This document shows, piece by piece, positions 7,047 to 14,315 of a DNA stretch of 64,000 bases. The stretch comes from a virus: positions 1 to 64,000 of IMG/VR virus record IMGVR_UViG_3300033388_005412. One strand, 5' to 3'. The first letter of the stretch is position 1, and every line of letters begins with the position of its first letter. The translations under genes were made by a program, and so were the position numbers. The notes under the pieces were generated by a model. The model was not told the origin of the DNA. It did no database searches and saw only the letters and a list, made by a program, of their open reading frames with translations.

Positions 7047-7598
7047 ATAATAAATATAAAATCATTTATGCTGATGTACCATGGTGTTATCGTAATAAGA
7101 ATACCGGTGGTTCTATGAAAAGTGGTGCTAAAAGTAAATATCCCGTAATGACAACGGGAGATATTTGTAATTTACCAATTAATAAAATAGCTGATAAAAA
7201 TTCAGTGCTTTTTTTTATGGGTAACATGCCCAATGATGGAAGAAGGTATGAAAGTAATGAACGCATGGGGTTATAAATATAAAACTAAAATATACTGGAG
7301 AAAAATAATGTCTTTGGGTATGGGCTTTTGGTATCGCGGTCAGGTTGAGGAACTATGGCTTGGTATCAAAGGAAAAATAAAAGCATTTAGAATACAAAAA
7401 CCAAATTTCATAGAAACAAAAGCAAGAAAACACTCATAGAAACCGGATGAAGCATATAATTTAATTGAAATGTCTGGATTAAATCCGAAGATCGAACTAT
7501 TCGCGAGAAATACAAGACCCGGATGGGATTCAATTGGATTTGACATTGACGGTCGGGATATCAGAGAGGTATTAAACAATGAAAAAGAAAACTGTTAA
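7043..7598 (+). pseudogene. MT-A70-family adenine methyltransferase broken by a frameshift and an amber codon
   Basis: Three pieces together make one MT-A70 (N6-adenine) methyltransferase: IIYADVPWCYRN (the DPPW-like catalytic motif, here DVPW) in the first frame, then LWVTCPMMEEGMKVMNAWGY in a second frame, then KPDEAYNLIE and ELFARNTRPGWD after a TAG at 7437-7439. The frame change maps to a run of eight T at 7209-7216; with seven T the protein would read VLFLWVT without a break. The TAG stands where relatives have HSRKPDE. All remaining motifs are intact, so inactivation looks recent, unless the lesions are assembly errors or are bypassed. Confidence 0.8.
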
Positions 7599-7905
7599 GA
7601 AGAAAAAAATTAAGAATGCTAAAGACGAAAAAACAATAGCACGTTTGCAACCGAAAGAAAGATCAAATGGTGTTTTACCGTATCCGTATTTTATTAAAAG
7701 CGATGCATTAGTCGGTCGTCAGGATTTCTGGAAAGGTAAACCATTTAAGCTACTAGGGTTTAGCAAAATACCGGAGCCCGGTGATATTGACTTAATGTTC
7801 AGTGATTTTAAAAAGAATACCTCAAAGGCAATAGGCATGTATCCTGTTTTTGCAAATGAAGATAGTAACTGGGTAACATATTCAGAACGAATTGAATCAG
7901 TTTAA
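7579..7905 (+). CDS. Hypothetical basic protein, 108 aa
   Basis: Begins within the last codons of the methylase remnant. The first 18 residues are mostly lysine (KKKTVKKKKIKNAKDEK) and look like a nucleic-acid-binding arm. The rest contains GRQDFWKGKPFKLLGF and EPGDIDLMFSDF, with no family I recognise. Confidence 0.65.
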   Translation: MKKKTVKKKKIKNAKDEKTIARLQPKERSNGVLPYPYFIKSDALVGRQDFWKGKPFKLLGFSKIPEPGDIDLMFSDFKKNTSKAIGMYPVFANEDSNWVTYSERIESV

Positions 7906-7917
7906 GAAGTAGAGACA

Positions 7918-8310
7918 ATGAAACCAGAAATTAAACTCGAACCGATAAAAGAAATTACAGAAAAATCAAACGGAACTATAATTGATGCACTGCAACATTT
8001 TCTGTATAGGCCAAATTCTTTACAGCTTCGCCAACAAATATCAGAAATGGTATTACAAAAACTTGGATGTTATAACATACCTGTAAATTTTGACGGTGTT
8101 GATTTTTCAGTAGAAGAGATTGATAGTTCAATTACAGTAGTTCCTCATAATTTGTATACAGCAATACTATTATATGGATTTGAAGTAAATTACTATAAAG
8201 CAAAAAACCAAACAAAATATGATACTGGTTTTGGAACTATTAGGTTTGAAAATGGAAAAGCTTATTTTAAACCAGTTTATGATATAAAGGAGGTTAACCA
8301 TGTCATATAG
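7918..8310 (+). CDS. Hypothetical protein, 130 aa
   Basis: Possibly alpha/beta, with no clear catalytic motif. It overlaps the start of the RNA ligase gene by 11 bp, so the two are co-translated. This is the only hint that it might act with RNA repair. No family recognised. Confidence 0.65.
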   Translation: MKPEIKLEPIKEITEKSNGTIIDALQHFLYRPNSLQLRQQISEMVLQKLGCYNIPVNFDGVDFSVEEIDSSITVVPHNLYTAILLYGFEVNYYKAKNQTKYDTGFGTIRFENGKAYFKPVYDIKEVNHVI

Positions 8311-9193
8311 ACACATTCCTAATTTATATAAAGACAGACACATATTACTATTTAAAGAGGTCTTCGCGAGCGAGAAAATACATGGGACGTCCGCAAATGT
8401 ATCATTCAAGTCAGAAAATGTTGGTGGTGAATTAAAATTCTTTTCAGGCGGCGCGAGTCATATGTTATTTATGGAATTTTTCGATAGAGAAAAATTATTG
8501 GAAAATTTCAAAAAATTAGGACAAGATAATGTAACAGTTTATGGTGAAGCATATGGTGGAAAAATGCAGGGAATGAGGAAAACATATGGTGATAAATTAT
8601 GCTTTACCGCTTTTGAAGTGAAAATAGACAGAACATGGCTTTCGGTTGAAAAAGCTCAAAATGTGTGTTCTCAATTAGATATAGAATTCGTGCCATATAA
8701 AAAAATACTATGTAACATGGAGGCCATAGACGCAGAAAGAGCTGAGCCGTCTGTTATATCTGCACGGCGAACAGGTGCAGAGGATAACGAAAGAGAAGGA
8801 ATTGTTCTAAGGCCGCTTGAAGAAATGCGATTGAACAATGGTGATCGGATAATAGTTAAACATAAGAATGAAAGTTTTTCCGAGAGAAAATCCAAAAGAG
8901 ATACAAAAGTAACGAAAGAAGAATTGGAAGTCATTAAAAAAGCGAATGATATAGCCGAAGAATGGGTTACACCTATGAGGCTAAGACATGTAATTGATTC
9001 AATGGAAACTAAAGTTGAATCCATGGAGAATACAAAAGCAGTTATGACTGCGATGATCGCCGATGTGTTACGCGAATCAAAAGATGAGATAGTAGATAGT
9101 AAGCAGACAAGAACGGCGATGTGCCGAATGACCGCAAAATTATTAAAAAAATATTTTCAGGATAATTTGAGAGAAGAAAATGTCATTGTTTAG
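8300..9193 (+). CDS. Rnl2-type RNA ligase
   Basis: An ATP-dependent RNA end-joining enzyme. Nucleotidyltransferase motifs appear in order: motif I SEKIHGTSA with nucleophile Lys26, a GEAYGG segment, motif III/IIIa FTAFEV, motif IV EREGIVLRP and motif V RIIVKHKN. The region after about residue 200 is helical, as in the T4 Rnl2 C-terminal domain, and the length (297 aa) is close to that family. Start ATG 8300 follows GGAGG. Such ligases seal nicks with 3'-OH/5'-P ends in duplex RNA or tRNA. It lies 1.3 kb upstream of rtcB, and no Pnkp-like end-healing enzyme is visible. Confidence 0.9.
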   Translation: MSYRHIPNLYKDRHILLFKEVFASEKIHGTSANVSFKSENVGGELKFFSGGASHMLFMEFFDREKLLENFKKLGQDNVTVYGEAYGGKMQGMRKTYGDKLCFTAFEVKIDRTWLSVEKAQNVCSQLDIEFVPYKKILCNMEAIDAERAEPSVISARRTGAEDNEREGIVLRPLEEMRLNNGDRIIVKHKNESFSERKSKRDTKVTKEELEVIKKANDIAEEWVTPMRLRHVIDSMETKVESMENTKAVMTAMIADVLRESKDEIVDSKQTRTAMCRMTAKLLKKYFQDNLREENVIV

Positions 9194-9770
9194 TGTGGGA
9201 TGTAATTCAAAACTGGATGATTCCGTTTACATATTTAATTTGCCGGCATTATATACGTGTCTCGGCTCAACAAAATGGTGTAGAAAACGGTGTTATGCAC
9301 AGCATCATCAAAGAATGTTTAATGCTGTGATGAAAAGCCGGGTAAGCCATTGGACAGCATCATTGGAAAAGGATTTTGTTGATAAAATTTCAGAAGAACT
9401 GGAAGCTGGCCGGCCGAAACTTGTTAGAATACATGAAAGCGGAGATTTTTATAGCAAATGTTATTATAATAAGTGGATTAGAATAGCTAAGAAATTTCCT
9501 AAGATAAAATTTCTAGCTTTTACAAAAAATCATCATCTTGATTTTAGTAAAGCGCCGAAAAATTTCGCGATAAGATTTTCAATTGACTACACATCGGATT
9601 TAAAAATTGTAAAAACTATTAAAAAAACTGTGAGAAAGGCATATGTATTAGACAAGCTGGGTAATATAACTTCCGATGGATTTACATGTAAGAAAACTGA
9701 AAAATATTGTGGAGATAAATGTACATTTTGTTGGGACAGTGAGGAAGATGTCGGATTACCGGAGCATTAG
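9180..9770 (+). CDS. Gene product 88 (gp88)-family phage protein
   Basis: The protein has NLPALYTCLGSTKWCRKRCYA, then RIHESGDFYS, then FLAFTKN and a C-terminal Cys group ending CGDKCTFCWD. This order matches, from memory, the gp88 family widespread in actinophages and other phages. The Cys clusters suggest a metal or Fe-S site, and the SGDF motif is the family hallmark. Biochemical function is unknown. It overlaps the RNA ligase by 14 bp, and the TAG stop overlaps the next ribosome site. Confidence 0.8.
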   Translation: MSLFSVGCNSKLDDSVYIFNLPALYTCLGSTKWCRKRCYAQHHQRMFNAVMKSRVSHWTASLEKDFVDKISEELEAGRPKLVRIHESGDFYSKCYYNKWIRIAKKFPKIKFLAFTKNHHLDFSKAPKNFAIRFSIDYTSDLKIVKTIKKTVRKAYVLDKLGNITSDGFTCKKTEKYCGDKCTFCWDSEEDVGLPEH

Positions 9771-9778
9771 GAGAATAA

Positions 9779-9955
9779 ATGAAAATAAAAGAAATTGAAA
9801 GCGGTGAAGTATTTGAATGGACAGTAAAGGAAGTTTTGGAAGAGATAAATCGTGATAGAAGTGAAGAATGGCAGAGTTATAATAAAACAGATTGGAGAGA
9901 AGGATGGTATGAATGGTGTGAAGGTGACATATATACTTTGATGGAGGACATATGA
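9779..9955 (+). CDS. Hypothetical Trp/Glu-rich protein, 58 aa
   Basis: A 59-codon frame preceded by TAGGAG, ending in ATGA overlap with the next start. Seven Trp residues lie in an acidic context, including a WREGWYEWCEG run, a striking composition for so small a protein. Not assignable to a family. Confidence 0.6.
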   Translation: MKIKEIESGEVFEWTVKEVLEEINRDRSEEWQSYNKTDWREGWYEWCEGDIYTLMEDI

Positions 9956-10251
9956 TAGCGCCGACAAGCGATATTGAACATTTTAGAACTGAAGTTATGG
10001 TGAAACAATGTGAACTCCTGGATAACATAAGAAGACAACTCGTTGTATTGAATAAATCAGTGAACGATGGTAAACTCATTAATCCAGGACACATGGCGGC
10101 ACCTGATTTAAAAGTGAGATCGTGGGTTAAAAAATCAATGAAGACAAGTGAAACTGTTGTTGATTTATCAAAAGACGAACCAGGTATGAAGTTTAATAAT
10201 CCAAATCCATTTCCCGGCGATAAAGGCCCGAGATTCGGCAAAAAGAGGTGA
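9952..10251 (+). CDS. Hypothetical protein, 99 aa
   Basis: The N-terminal 50 residues are predicted helical (EVMVKQCELLDNIRRQL). The C-terminus is a loop-rich, Pro/Gly-rich basic tail (NPNPFPGDKGPRFGKKR). It is coupled to the genes on both sides. No family recognised. Confidence 0.6.
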   Translation: MIAPTSDIEHFRTEVMVKQCELLDNIRRQLVVLNKSVNDGKLINPGHMAAPDLKVRSWVKKSMKTSETVVDLSKDEPGMKFNNPNPFPGDKGPRFGKKR

Positions 10252-10256
10252 AAATT

Positions 10257-10499
10257 ATGAATAAAATTCAGAATTCGAAATTGTTAAATAGAAAATTAAC
10301 ACATGCTTTATTCAAAGAGCATGGCAAACAAATTGGCGAGGAGGCTATTAAGGCTGTTGAAGAACTCGTTAGAGATAAAATTGCATCTATTTGCAGTTCA
10401 ATGGGCGGCAGTGTTAAACGTATAAATGTCGCTGATGTTATCGCATTAAATAATGTAAAGAAAAGAAAAGTGAGATTGGTAAAGAGAGGATTGTTATAA
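10257..10499 (+). CDS. Possible histone-fold protein, 80 aa
   Basis: The ATG at 10257 follows an AGAGGTG site; an in-frame GTG at 10248 is less likely. The layout is short helix (KLTHALFKEHG), long helix (EEAIKAVEELVRDKIASIC), short loop, then VKRINVADVIAL. That order and the final basic-x-I/V-x-x-A-D-V pattern are what histone-fold subunits of archaeal histones or NF-Y type show. A basic KKRKVRLVKR tail could bind DNA. This is an inference from pattern only; generic helical hairpins can look alike. Its stop overlaps the start of rtcB. Confidence 0.4.
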   Translation: MNKIQNSKLLNRKLTHALFKEHGKQIGEEAIKAVEELVRDKIASICSSMGGSVKRINVADVIALNNVKKRKVRLVKRGLL

Positions 10500-10999
10500 T
10501 GTATACTTACAAGCCAGATAAATGTAAAGTCCCAATTAAAGTATGGTCAGAAAGAGATTCAATCGAACAAAGTGCTTTGGAACAGATTGAAAATGCGGCA
10601 ATGTTGCCATTTGTTTATCATCATGCAGCATTAATGCCAGATGCCCATCTTGGTTATGGGATGCCAATAGGCGGAGTAGTTGCATTGGACGGGATTATAT
10701 CTCCGCACATGGTGGGTTCTGATATTGGGTGTGGGATGTGTGCTGTTAAAACATCACTGACTGAAATTGATGCGGAAACAATTAAAAAAATCTTTGGCGG
10801 ATCTAAAGAAAACAAGGGTGGAATACGAGCATGTGTGCCAGTTGGATTTAATCATCAAAATAAAAAACAAGATGTTTCAAATATGCCTATAGATAGATAT
10901 AGACCGGATCGTGGAAATTATCCAACACAAGATATTACACCAATTGTTGCTCGTGAATTTGAGAGTGCTTTAAAACAACTCGGTACTCTTGGGGGTGGT
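10499..10999 (+). CDS. rtcB: RtcB RNA ligase, exon 1 (codons 1-167)
   Basis: RtcB joins 2',3'-cyclic phosphate (or 3'-P) and 5'-OH RNA ends using GTP and Mn2+. Exon 1 carries PDAHLGYGMPIG and the metal-binding SDIGCGM (Asp75, Cys78), and ends at LGTLGGG, exactly one residue before the NHFIE metal site. The frame runs on into the intron and stops at 11077, but that tail bears no RtcB resemblance. Joining 10999 to 12067 restores LGGGNHFIEI and gives 407 codons in total, the normal RtcB length. Start ATG overlaps the preceding stop by one base. Confidence 0.9.
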
Positions 11000-12066
11000 A
11001 AATGGTTGCTTCCAGCCCAAGAGGATAATCTAAATATACTGAAATTTTCTCTGATTGACTTGGAAATCCTGCTGTAGGATGACAGGGCGCAAACTGTAAA
11101 AAGTAGCGTGAGAGACTAAGTGAGAAAACTCTATAAAACGAGAAGCGATAGTCCGAACTTGAGTATAAATAGCTATAAAAGCTCAAGATATAGACGGAAA
11201 CGTTCTATACTATTTTATTTTCTTAATTTGTTGATTTTTTTCAACAAAATGATATAGTATACTTATGGAGGTATATTATATGCTAAATAAATTAAGTTCG
11301 TTTCAGTCTTATTTGATTGGTTTGATGCAAGGTGATGGACATATGTATACTACTACTCGAAATAGAGGAAGTCTTCGATATGAGATTTCAATTCGCGATA
11401 AAGATATAGTGTATAAACTTGAAAAATTATTAGTTAAGTTTCATACACATGTTTCATATCGTACTCGTGATACAAATTTTAAAAAAGATTATCATTCTAT
11501 TTCGTTTGTTATTCATAATTTAGCTTTTAGAAAATGGCTAAATACATATGTTCCTTATGGAAGAAAATCAGATGTTGTAAAACCACCTAAAAATGTTATT
11601 ACGAAAGATTATATCAGAGGATTAACAGATGCTGATGGGTCAATTGGATTAACGAAAGGAGGTCGTTGTTTTTGGTCATTGTGTACGCAGTCGGAGACTG
11701 TAAAGAGATATGTGATTAATCATATTAATAGTCTATTGAATCTTGATAAAAGAAACAATAAAAACAAAAGAGATAATATATATAACATTGTCTTATATGA
11801 TGAAAACGCTCAGGACTACACAAACTTCTTATATCATAATTCTGAATTGTATTTAGATAGAAAATATCAGAAATACTTAATTGTTCAGAAATGGAAAAGA
11901 AGTGTACCAAAAATAAACTTTAAACGAAAACGGTGGCTGAAATCTGAAGACAATATAATATTGTCAAGTAAATATTCCATAATAGATCTTTGTCAAATGT
12001 TTGGAAGAACACAAAAATCAGTTTATATGAGACTGTGGCGATTAAATAAAATAAGTAACAAAAAAG
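11000..12066 (+). mobile_element. Group I self-splicing intron in rtcB, with LAGLIDADG ORF
   Basis: Boundaries come from the protein: exon 1 ends in GGT (U at 10999) and the intron ends in G12066, the classical group I ends. P1 is visible: exon CTTGGG plus GGTGGT pairs with intron CCCAAG and GCTTCC (11007-11012, split by AG), placing U10999 opposite G in the expected U-G pair. Core elements include P7 strands GACTA (11114-11118) and TAGTC (11149-11153, in an AAGCGATAGTCC context like element S). A GAG/CTC P8-like hairpin, a CTTGAG/CTCAAG stem (11158-11187) and a hairpin with GAAA tetraloop (11189-11209) follow. The endonuclease gene occupies the 3' part. Confidence 0.88.
11231..11258 (+). promoter_or_regulatory. 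Possible intron-internal promoter and hairpin before the endonuclease gene
   Basis: TTGATT (11231-11236), 16 nt, TATAGT (11253-11258) gives a plausible promoter for the intron ORF. It overlaps a perfect 7-bp stem, TTGTTGA with TCAACAA around a short T loop, just upstream of the GGAGG site at 11267. Phage intron ORFs are often expressed separately from the host gene; here that is an inference. Confidence 0.4.
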
Positions 12067-12080
12067 AATCATTTCATTGA
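11280..12080 (+). CDS. LAGLIDADG homing endonuclease encoded in the rtcB intron
   Basis: A double-motif LAGLIDADG enzyme: LIGLMQGDGHM near residues 12-22 and IRGLTDADGSI near residue 115, each with the acidic catalytic residue. The C-terminal 60 residues are basic, with a Myb/SANT-like RWLKSEDNIILSSKYS and an HTH-like segment. The start at 11280 is placed by GGAGG at 11267-11271; an in-frame ATG at 11265 lies in the ribosome site itself. It should cut intronless rtcB alleles to spread the intron, and it may act as a maturase. The last five codons, stop included, run past the 3' splice site into exon 2 in another frame. Confidence 0.88.
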   Translation: MLNKLSSFQSYLIGLMQGDGHMYTTTRNRGSLRYEISIRDKDIVYKLEKLLVKFHTHVSYRTRDTNFKKDYHSISFVIHNLAFRKWLNTYVPYGRKSDVVKPPKNVITKDYIRGLTDADGSIGLTKGGRCFWSLCTQSETVKRYVINHINSLLNLDKRNNKNKRDNIYNIVLYDENAQDYTNFLYHNSELYLDRKYQKYLIVQKWKRSVPKINFKRKRWLKSEDNIILSSKYSIIDLCQMFGRTQKSVYMRLWRLNKISNKKESFH

Positions 12081-12789
12081 GATACAAAAAGGATCTGATG
12101 GACATATCTGGATTATGATTCATAGTGGAAGTAGAAATTTAGGATATAAAGTCGCTGATTATTATAATAAATTAGCTATTGAATTAAATGAGAAATGGCA
12201 TAGCAAAGTTCCTAAAGAATGGCAACTCGCATTTTTACCTGTGGATTCTAATGAAGGCCAAGCATATTTAAAAGAAATGCAGTATTGTGTTGATTTCGCT
12301 TTTGCAAATAGAAAGCTAATGATGAATAGAACTAAATATTGTTTCGATGAAATAATATCCGGTATTGAATTTGATCATATAATAAACATAGCACATAATT
12401 ATGCGTCATTAGAGAACCATTTCGGCAAAAATGTGTGGGTACATAGGAAAGGGGCTACATTAGCAAGAAAAGGCACTATAGGCATCATTCCGGGCTCCCA
12501 GGGGACGCATAGCTATATAGTAGAAGGTTTAGGTAATCCAGAATCATTTATGTCATGTTCACACGGTGCTGGGAGATGTATGAGTAGAACACAGGCCAAG
12601 AAAGAACTTAACTTAGAAATCGAAAAAAAGAAAATGGATGATCAAGGTATTATTCATGGTATGAGAAACAAAAATGATTTGGATGAATCATTATCAGCAT
12701 ATAAGGATATTAAAACTGTTATGAAAAATCAGGAAGATTTGGTAAAAGTTCTTGTTGAACTAAAGCCACTGGGTGTAATTAAGGGTTGA
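12067..12789 (+). CDS. rtcB: RtcB RNA ligase, exon 2 (codons 168-407 and stop)
   Basis: Exon 2 begins with the metal-binding NHFIE (His169), continues through HSGSRN (His186) and PGSQGTHSYIVEG, and contains SCSHGAGR. The His in that last motif (about 333) is the residue guanylated during ligation in the family. All active-site residues I know are therefore present in the spliced product. Without splicing, an internal ATG at 12115 would give a protein lacking half the active site. The TGA stop is embedded in the -35 box of the next promoter. Confidence 0.92.
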   Translation, partial: NHFIEIQKGSDGHIWIMIHSGSRNLGYKVADYYNKLAIELNEKWHSKVPKEWQLAFLPVDSNEGQAYLKEMQYCVDFAFANRKLMMNRTKYCFDEIISGIEFDHIINIAHNYASLENHFGKNVWVHRKGATLARKGTIGIIPGSQGTHSYIVEGLGNPESFMSCSHGAGRCMSRTQAKKELNLEIEKKKMDDQGIIHGMRNKNDLDESLSAYKDIKTVMKNQEDLVKVLVELKPLGVIKG

Positions 12790-12814
12790 CAGATGTTAGA
12801 GGTTAATATATAAT
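12786..12814 (+). promoter_or_regulatory. Consensus sigma-70 promoter downstream of rtcB
   Basis: TTGACA (12786-12791), 17 nt, TATAAT (12809-12814): both hexamers match the bacterial consensus completely. It would drive the small gene at 12844 and the genes after it. The rtcB stop codon TGA lies inside the -35 hexamer, so gene end and promoter are packed together. Confidence 0.85.
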
Positions 12815-12843
12815 TTATATGTTATGGAAAGGAGATTTTAAAG

Positions 12844-13131
12844 ATGAAGAAATCAAAAATTAAATTATCAGAAGAACAAAAAAAAGCAATGCAAAAGTAT
12901 TGGATGAAAGCATGTGAGGCCGAAGAAGAATATGACAAAGCAGTGTGTTATCTGGAACAGGAGATGAATAAAGAATTTAAAAACTCAAATTTACCGGAAT
13001 TGGAATTTTTTCGCAGTGACGGCGAAACTGCCGGAATCGGTGCCATGAATATTCATGATAGAGATAATTTTCCTCTGATACTATATAATTGGAATAACTA
13101 TCGCCGCTTATATTTTGAAGAAGATAAATAA
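12844..13131 (+). CDS. Hypothetical protein, 95 aa
   Basis: First gene after the consensus promoter, with an AAGGAG site. The N-terminal half is a charged helix (KLSEEQKKAMQKYWMKACEAEEEYDKA); the rest may form beta strands (ELEFFRSDGETAGIGAMN). No family recognised. Its position predicts strong early expression. Confidence 0.65.
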   Translation: MKKSKIKLSEEQKKAMQKYWMKACEAEEEYDKAVCYLEQEMNKEFKNSNLPELEFFRSDGETAGIGAMNIHDRDNFPLILYNWNNYRRLYFEEDK

Positions 13132-13147
13132 AACGGAGGAACAATAA

Positions 13148-13465
13148 ATGAAAAATAAAGAATTTCTACATGAAACTTTAAATCTGAGTCAACGAAAGTA
13201 TATAGATGCTTTTAAGTGGCTCGTTGGCGACGAAAGATTAACTGGTCGAAGTTATTTACTGGCGATTTGTTTTATTGAAAAAGCATTAAATAATCTTGGT
13301 AAATCAGTTGAAGTATGGGATCATTACCAACCAAACGGCCTAAAAGGGAATATGATGTCACTTATCAAGGAAATATTATCAAAATATCCTGAAATTGAAA
13401 ATTATTGTACACTTGCCCGTGACTGGTTTAGAATTAGTAAAGGTGTTAAGAAGGTTAATAAATGA
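13148..13465 (+). CDS. Hypothetical protein, 105 aa
   Basis: Mostly helical by eye, with no motif I recognise. It follows the previous gene at a 16-bp gap containing ACGGAGG. Probably the same transcript as 12844-13131. Confidence 0.6.
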   Translation: MKNKEFLHETLNLSQRKYIDAFKWLVGDERLTGRSYLLAICFIEKALNNLGKSVEVWDHYQPNGLKGNMMSLIKEILSKYPEIENYCTLARDWFRISKGVKKVNK

Positions 13466-13487
13466 AATGTTCGCATAAGGAGGGTTG

Positions 13488-14096
13488 ATGAATAGAACAC
13501 ATTTGGTGCAGCGTTTAATGAGACCGTATAAAACTGATGGTGATTCGAATATGGATAAATTATTGAAAGCAAATCCATTTGCTTTTGGCGGTGGTTTAAA
13601 AAATGGGGGTATATCTGAGGATGGTATGGAAATGATAAGAAATGTTTTTCAGTTCGATTACATGGGCGCCTCAGAATTTGAATGGGGCGCTGTTCCAAAA
13701 GCTTTAGCAAAAGTATATAAAAATGCGAAAGATTACATAGCATATGAAACATTAATACCATGGAAATATAGAAATTGGACACCACGTTTGAAAAAATCAG
13801 AAACAACAAAAGGTAAGTCACTTGTTTATATCATATGTCATAAAGAATGGATGCGGGATGTTATTGATTTTATAAAAAGACAAGCTGCAAATCCGTATAA
13901 CAAAAAAGACTTCTTAAAGGAAGTAACATTGTTACAAGGCGCCCTAGCAAAACCAGATGATCGTCATCCTTGCGGGTGGCTTGAATTAGATAATTCTTAT
14001 TTTTTCTTTACTGATAAAAAAATGTATGAGGGAACTTGCAAGCTGTTTGATGTAAAAAAAGTAGAGAAAGTAATAGTTAAAAAGGAGTTATCATGA
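13488..14096 (+). CDS. Conserved phage protein with NPFAFGGGLKNGG motif, 202 aa
   Basis: ATG 13488 follows AAGGAGG. The block NPFAFGGGLKNGGIS, then FQFDYMGASEFEWGAVPKAL, is a signature I recall from conserved proteins of large tailed phages; no function is assigned. The FDYMGASEFEWGA segment is probably the functional core. The C-terminal half ends in alternating strands. It is coupled to the next gene by an ATGA overlap. Confidence 0.75.
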   Translation: MNRTHLVQRLMRPYKTDGDSNMDKLLKANPFAFGGGLKNGGISEDGMEMIRNVFQFDYMGASEFEWGAVPKALAKVYKNAKDYIAYETLIPWKYRNWTPRLKKSETTKGKSLVYIICHKEWMRDVIDFIKRQAANPYNKKDFLKEVTLLQGALAKPDDRHPCGWLELDNSYFFFTDKKMYEGTCKLFDVKKVEKVIVKKELS

Positions 14097-14314
14097 AATT
14101 AGGTAAACGATCTGGTTGTTATTTTAATGATATAATTGATATTAATTTATCCCCGAGTCAACTTGAGGATTTAGTTAATATGACAGAGGAAAAAGCAATG
14201 AATGAAACAAATTATGATATTGTCGGTTTGTACAGAACTTTGAAAGATTTATTGCAGGCGCGATATTATGACTGGATAGAAGCACGAGAGAAAATAAAAA
14301 AGAAGGAGAATTGA
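14093..14314 (+). CDS. Hypothetical helical protein, 73 aa
   Basis: Overlaps its upstream neighbour by four bases and ends just before the SMC-like gene, so the three are probably one translational unit. The sequence is mostly charged helix (LSPSQLEDLVNMTEEKA). No family recognised; it could be a small partner of the ATPase, which is speculation. Confidence 0.6.
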   Translation: MKLGKRSGCYFNDIIDINLSPSQLEDLVNMTEEKAMNETNYDIVGLYRTLKDLLQARYYDWIEAREKIKKKEN

Positions 14315-14315
14315 A

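Noticed and set aside
7437-7439. TAG read as an amino acid (alternative genetic code)
   Set aside because: A TAG interrupts the methylase where relatives have a sense codon, which hinted at recoding. But TAG ends many genes here with a normal ribosome site of the next gene overlapping it (759, 5219, 9770, 16863, 21835, 27311), so it acts as stop.
10499-11077. Truncated RtcB of 192 aa
   Set aside because: The last 25 residues come from the intron and have no RtcB likeness; splicing restores a full protein.
11000-12066. IStron or group II intron
   Set aside because: No TnpB/TnpA or reverse transcriptase is present, and the core elements and U/G ends fit group I.
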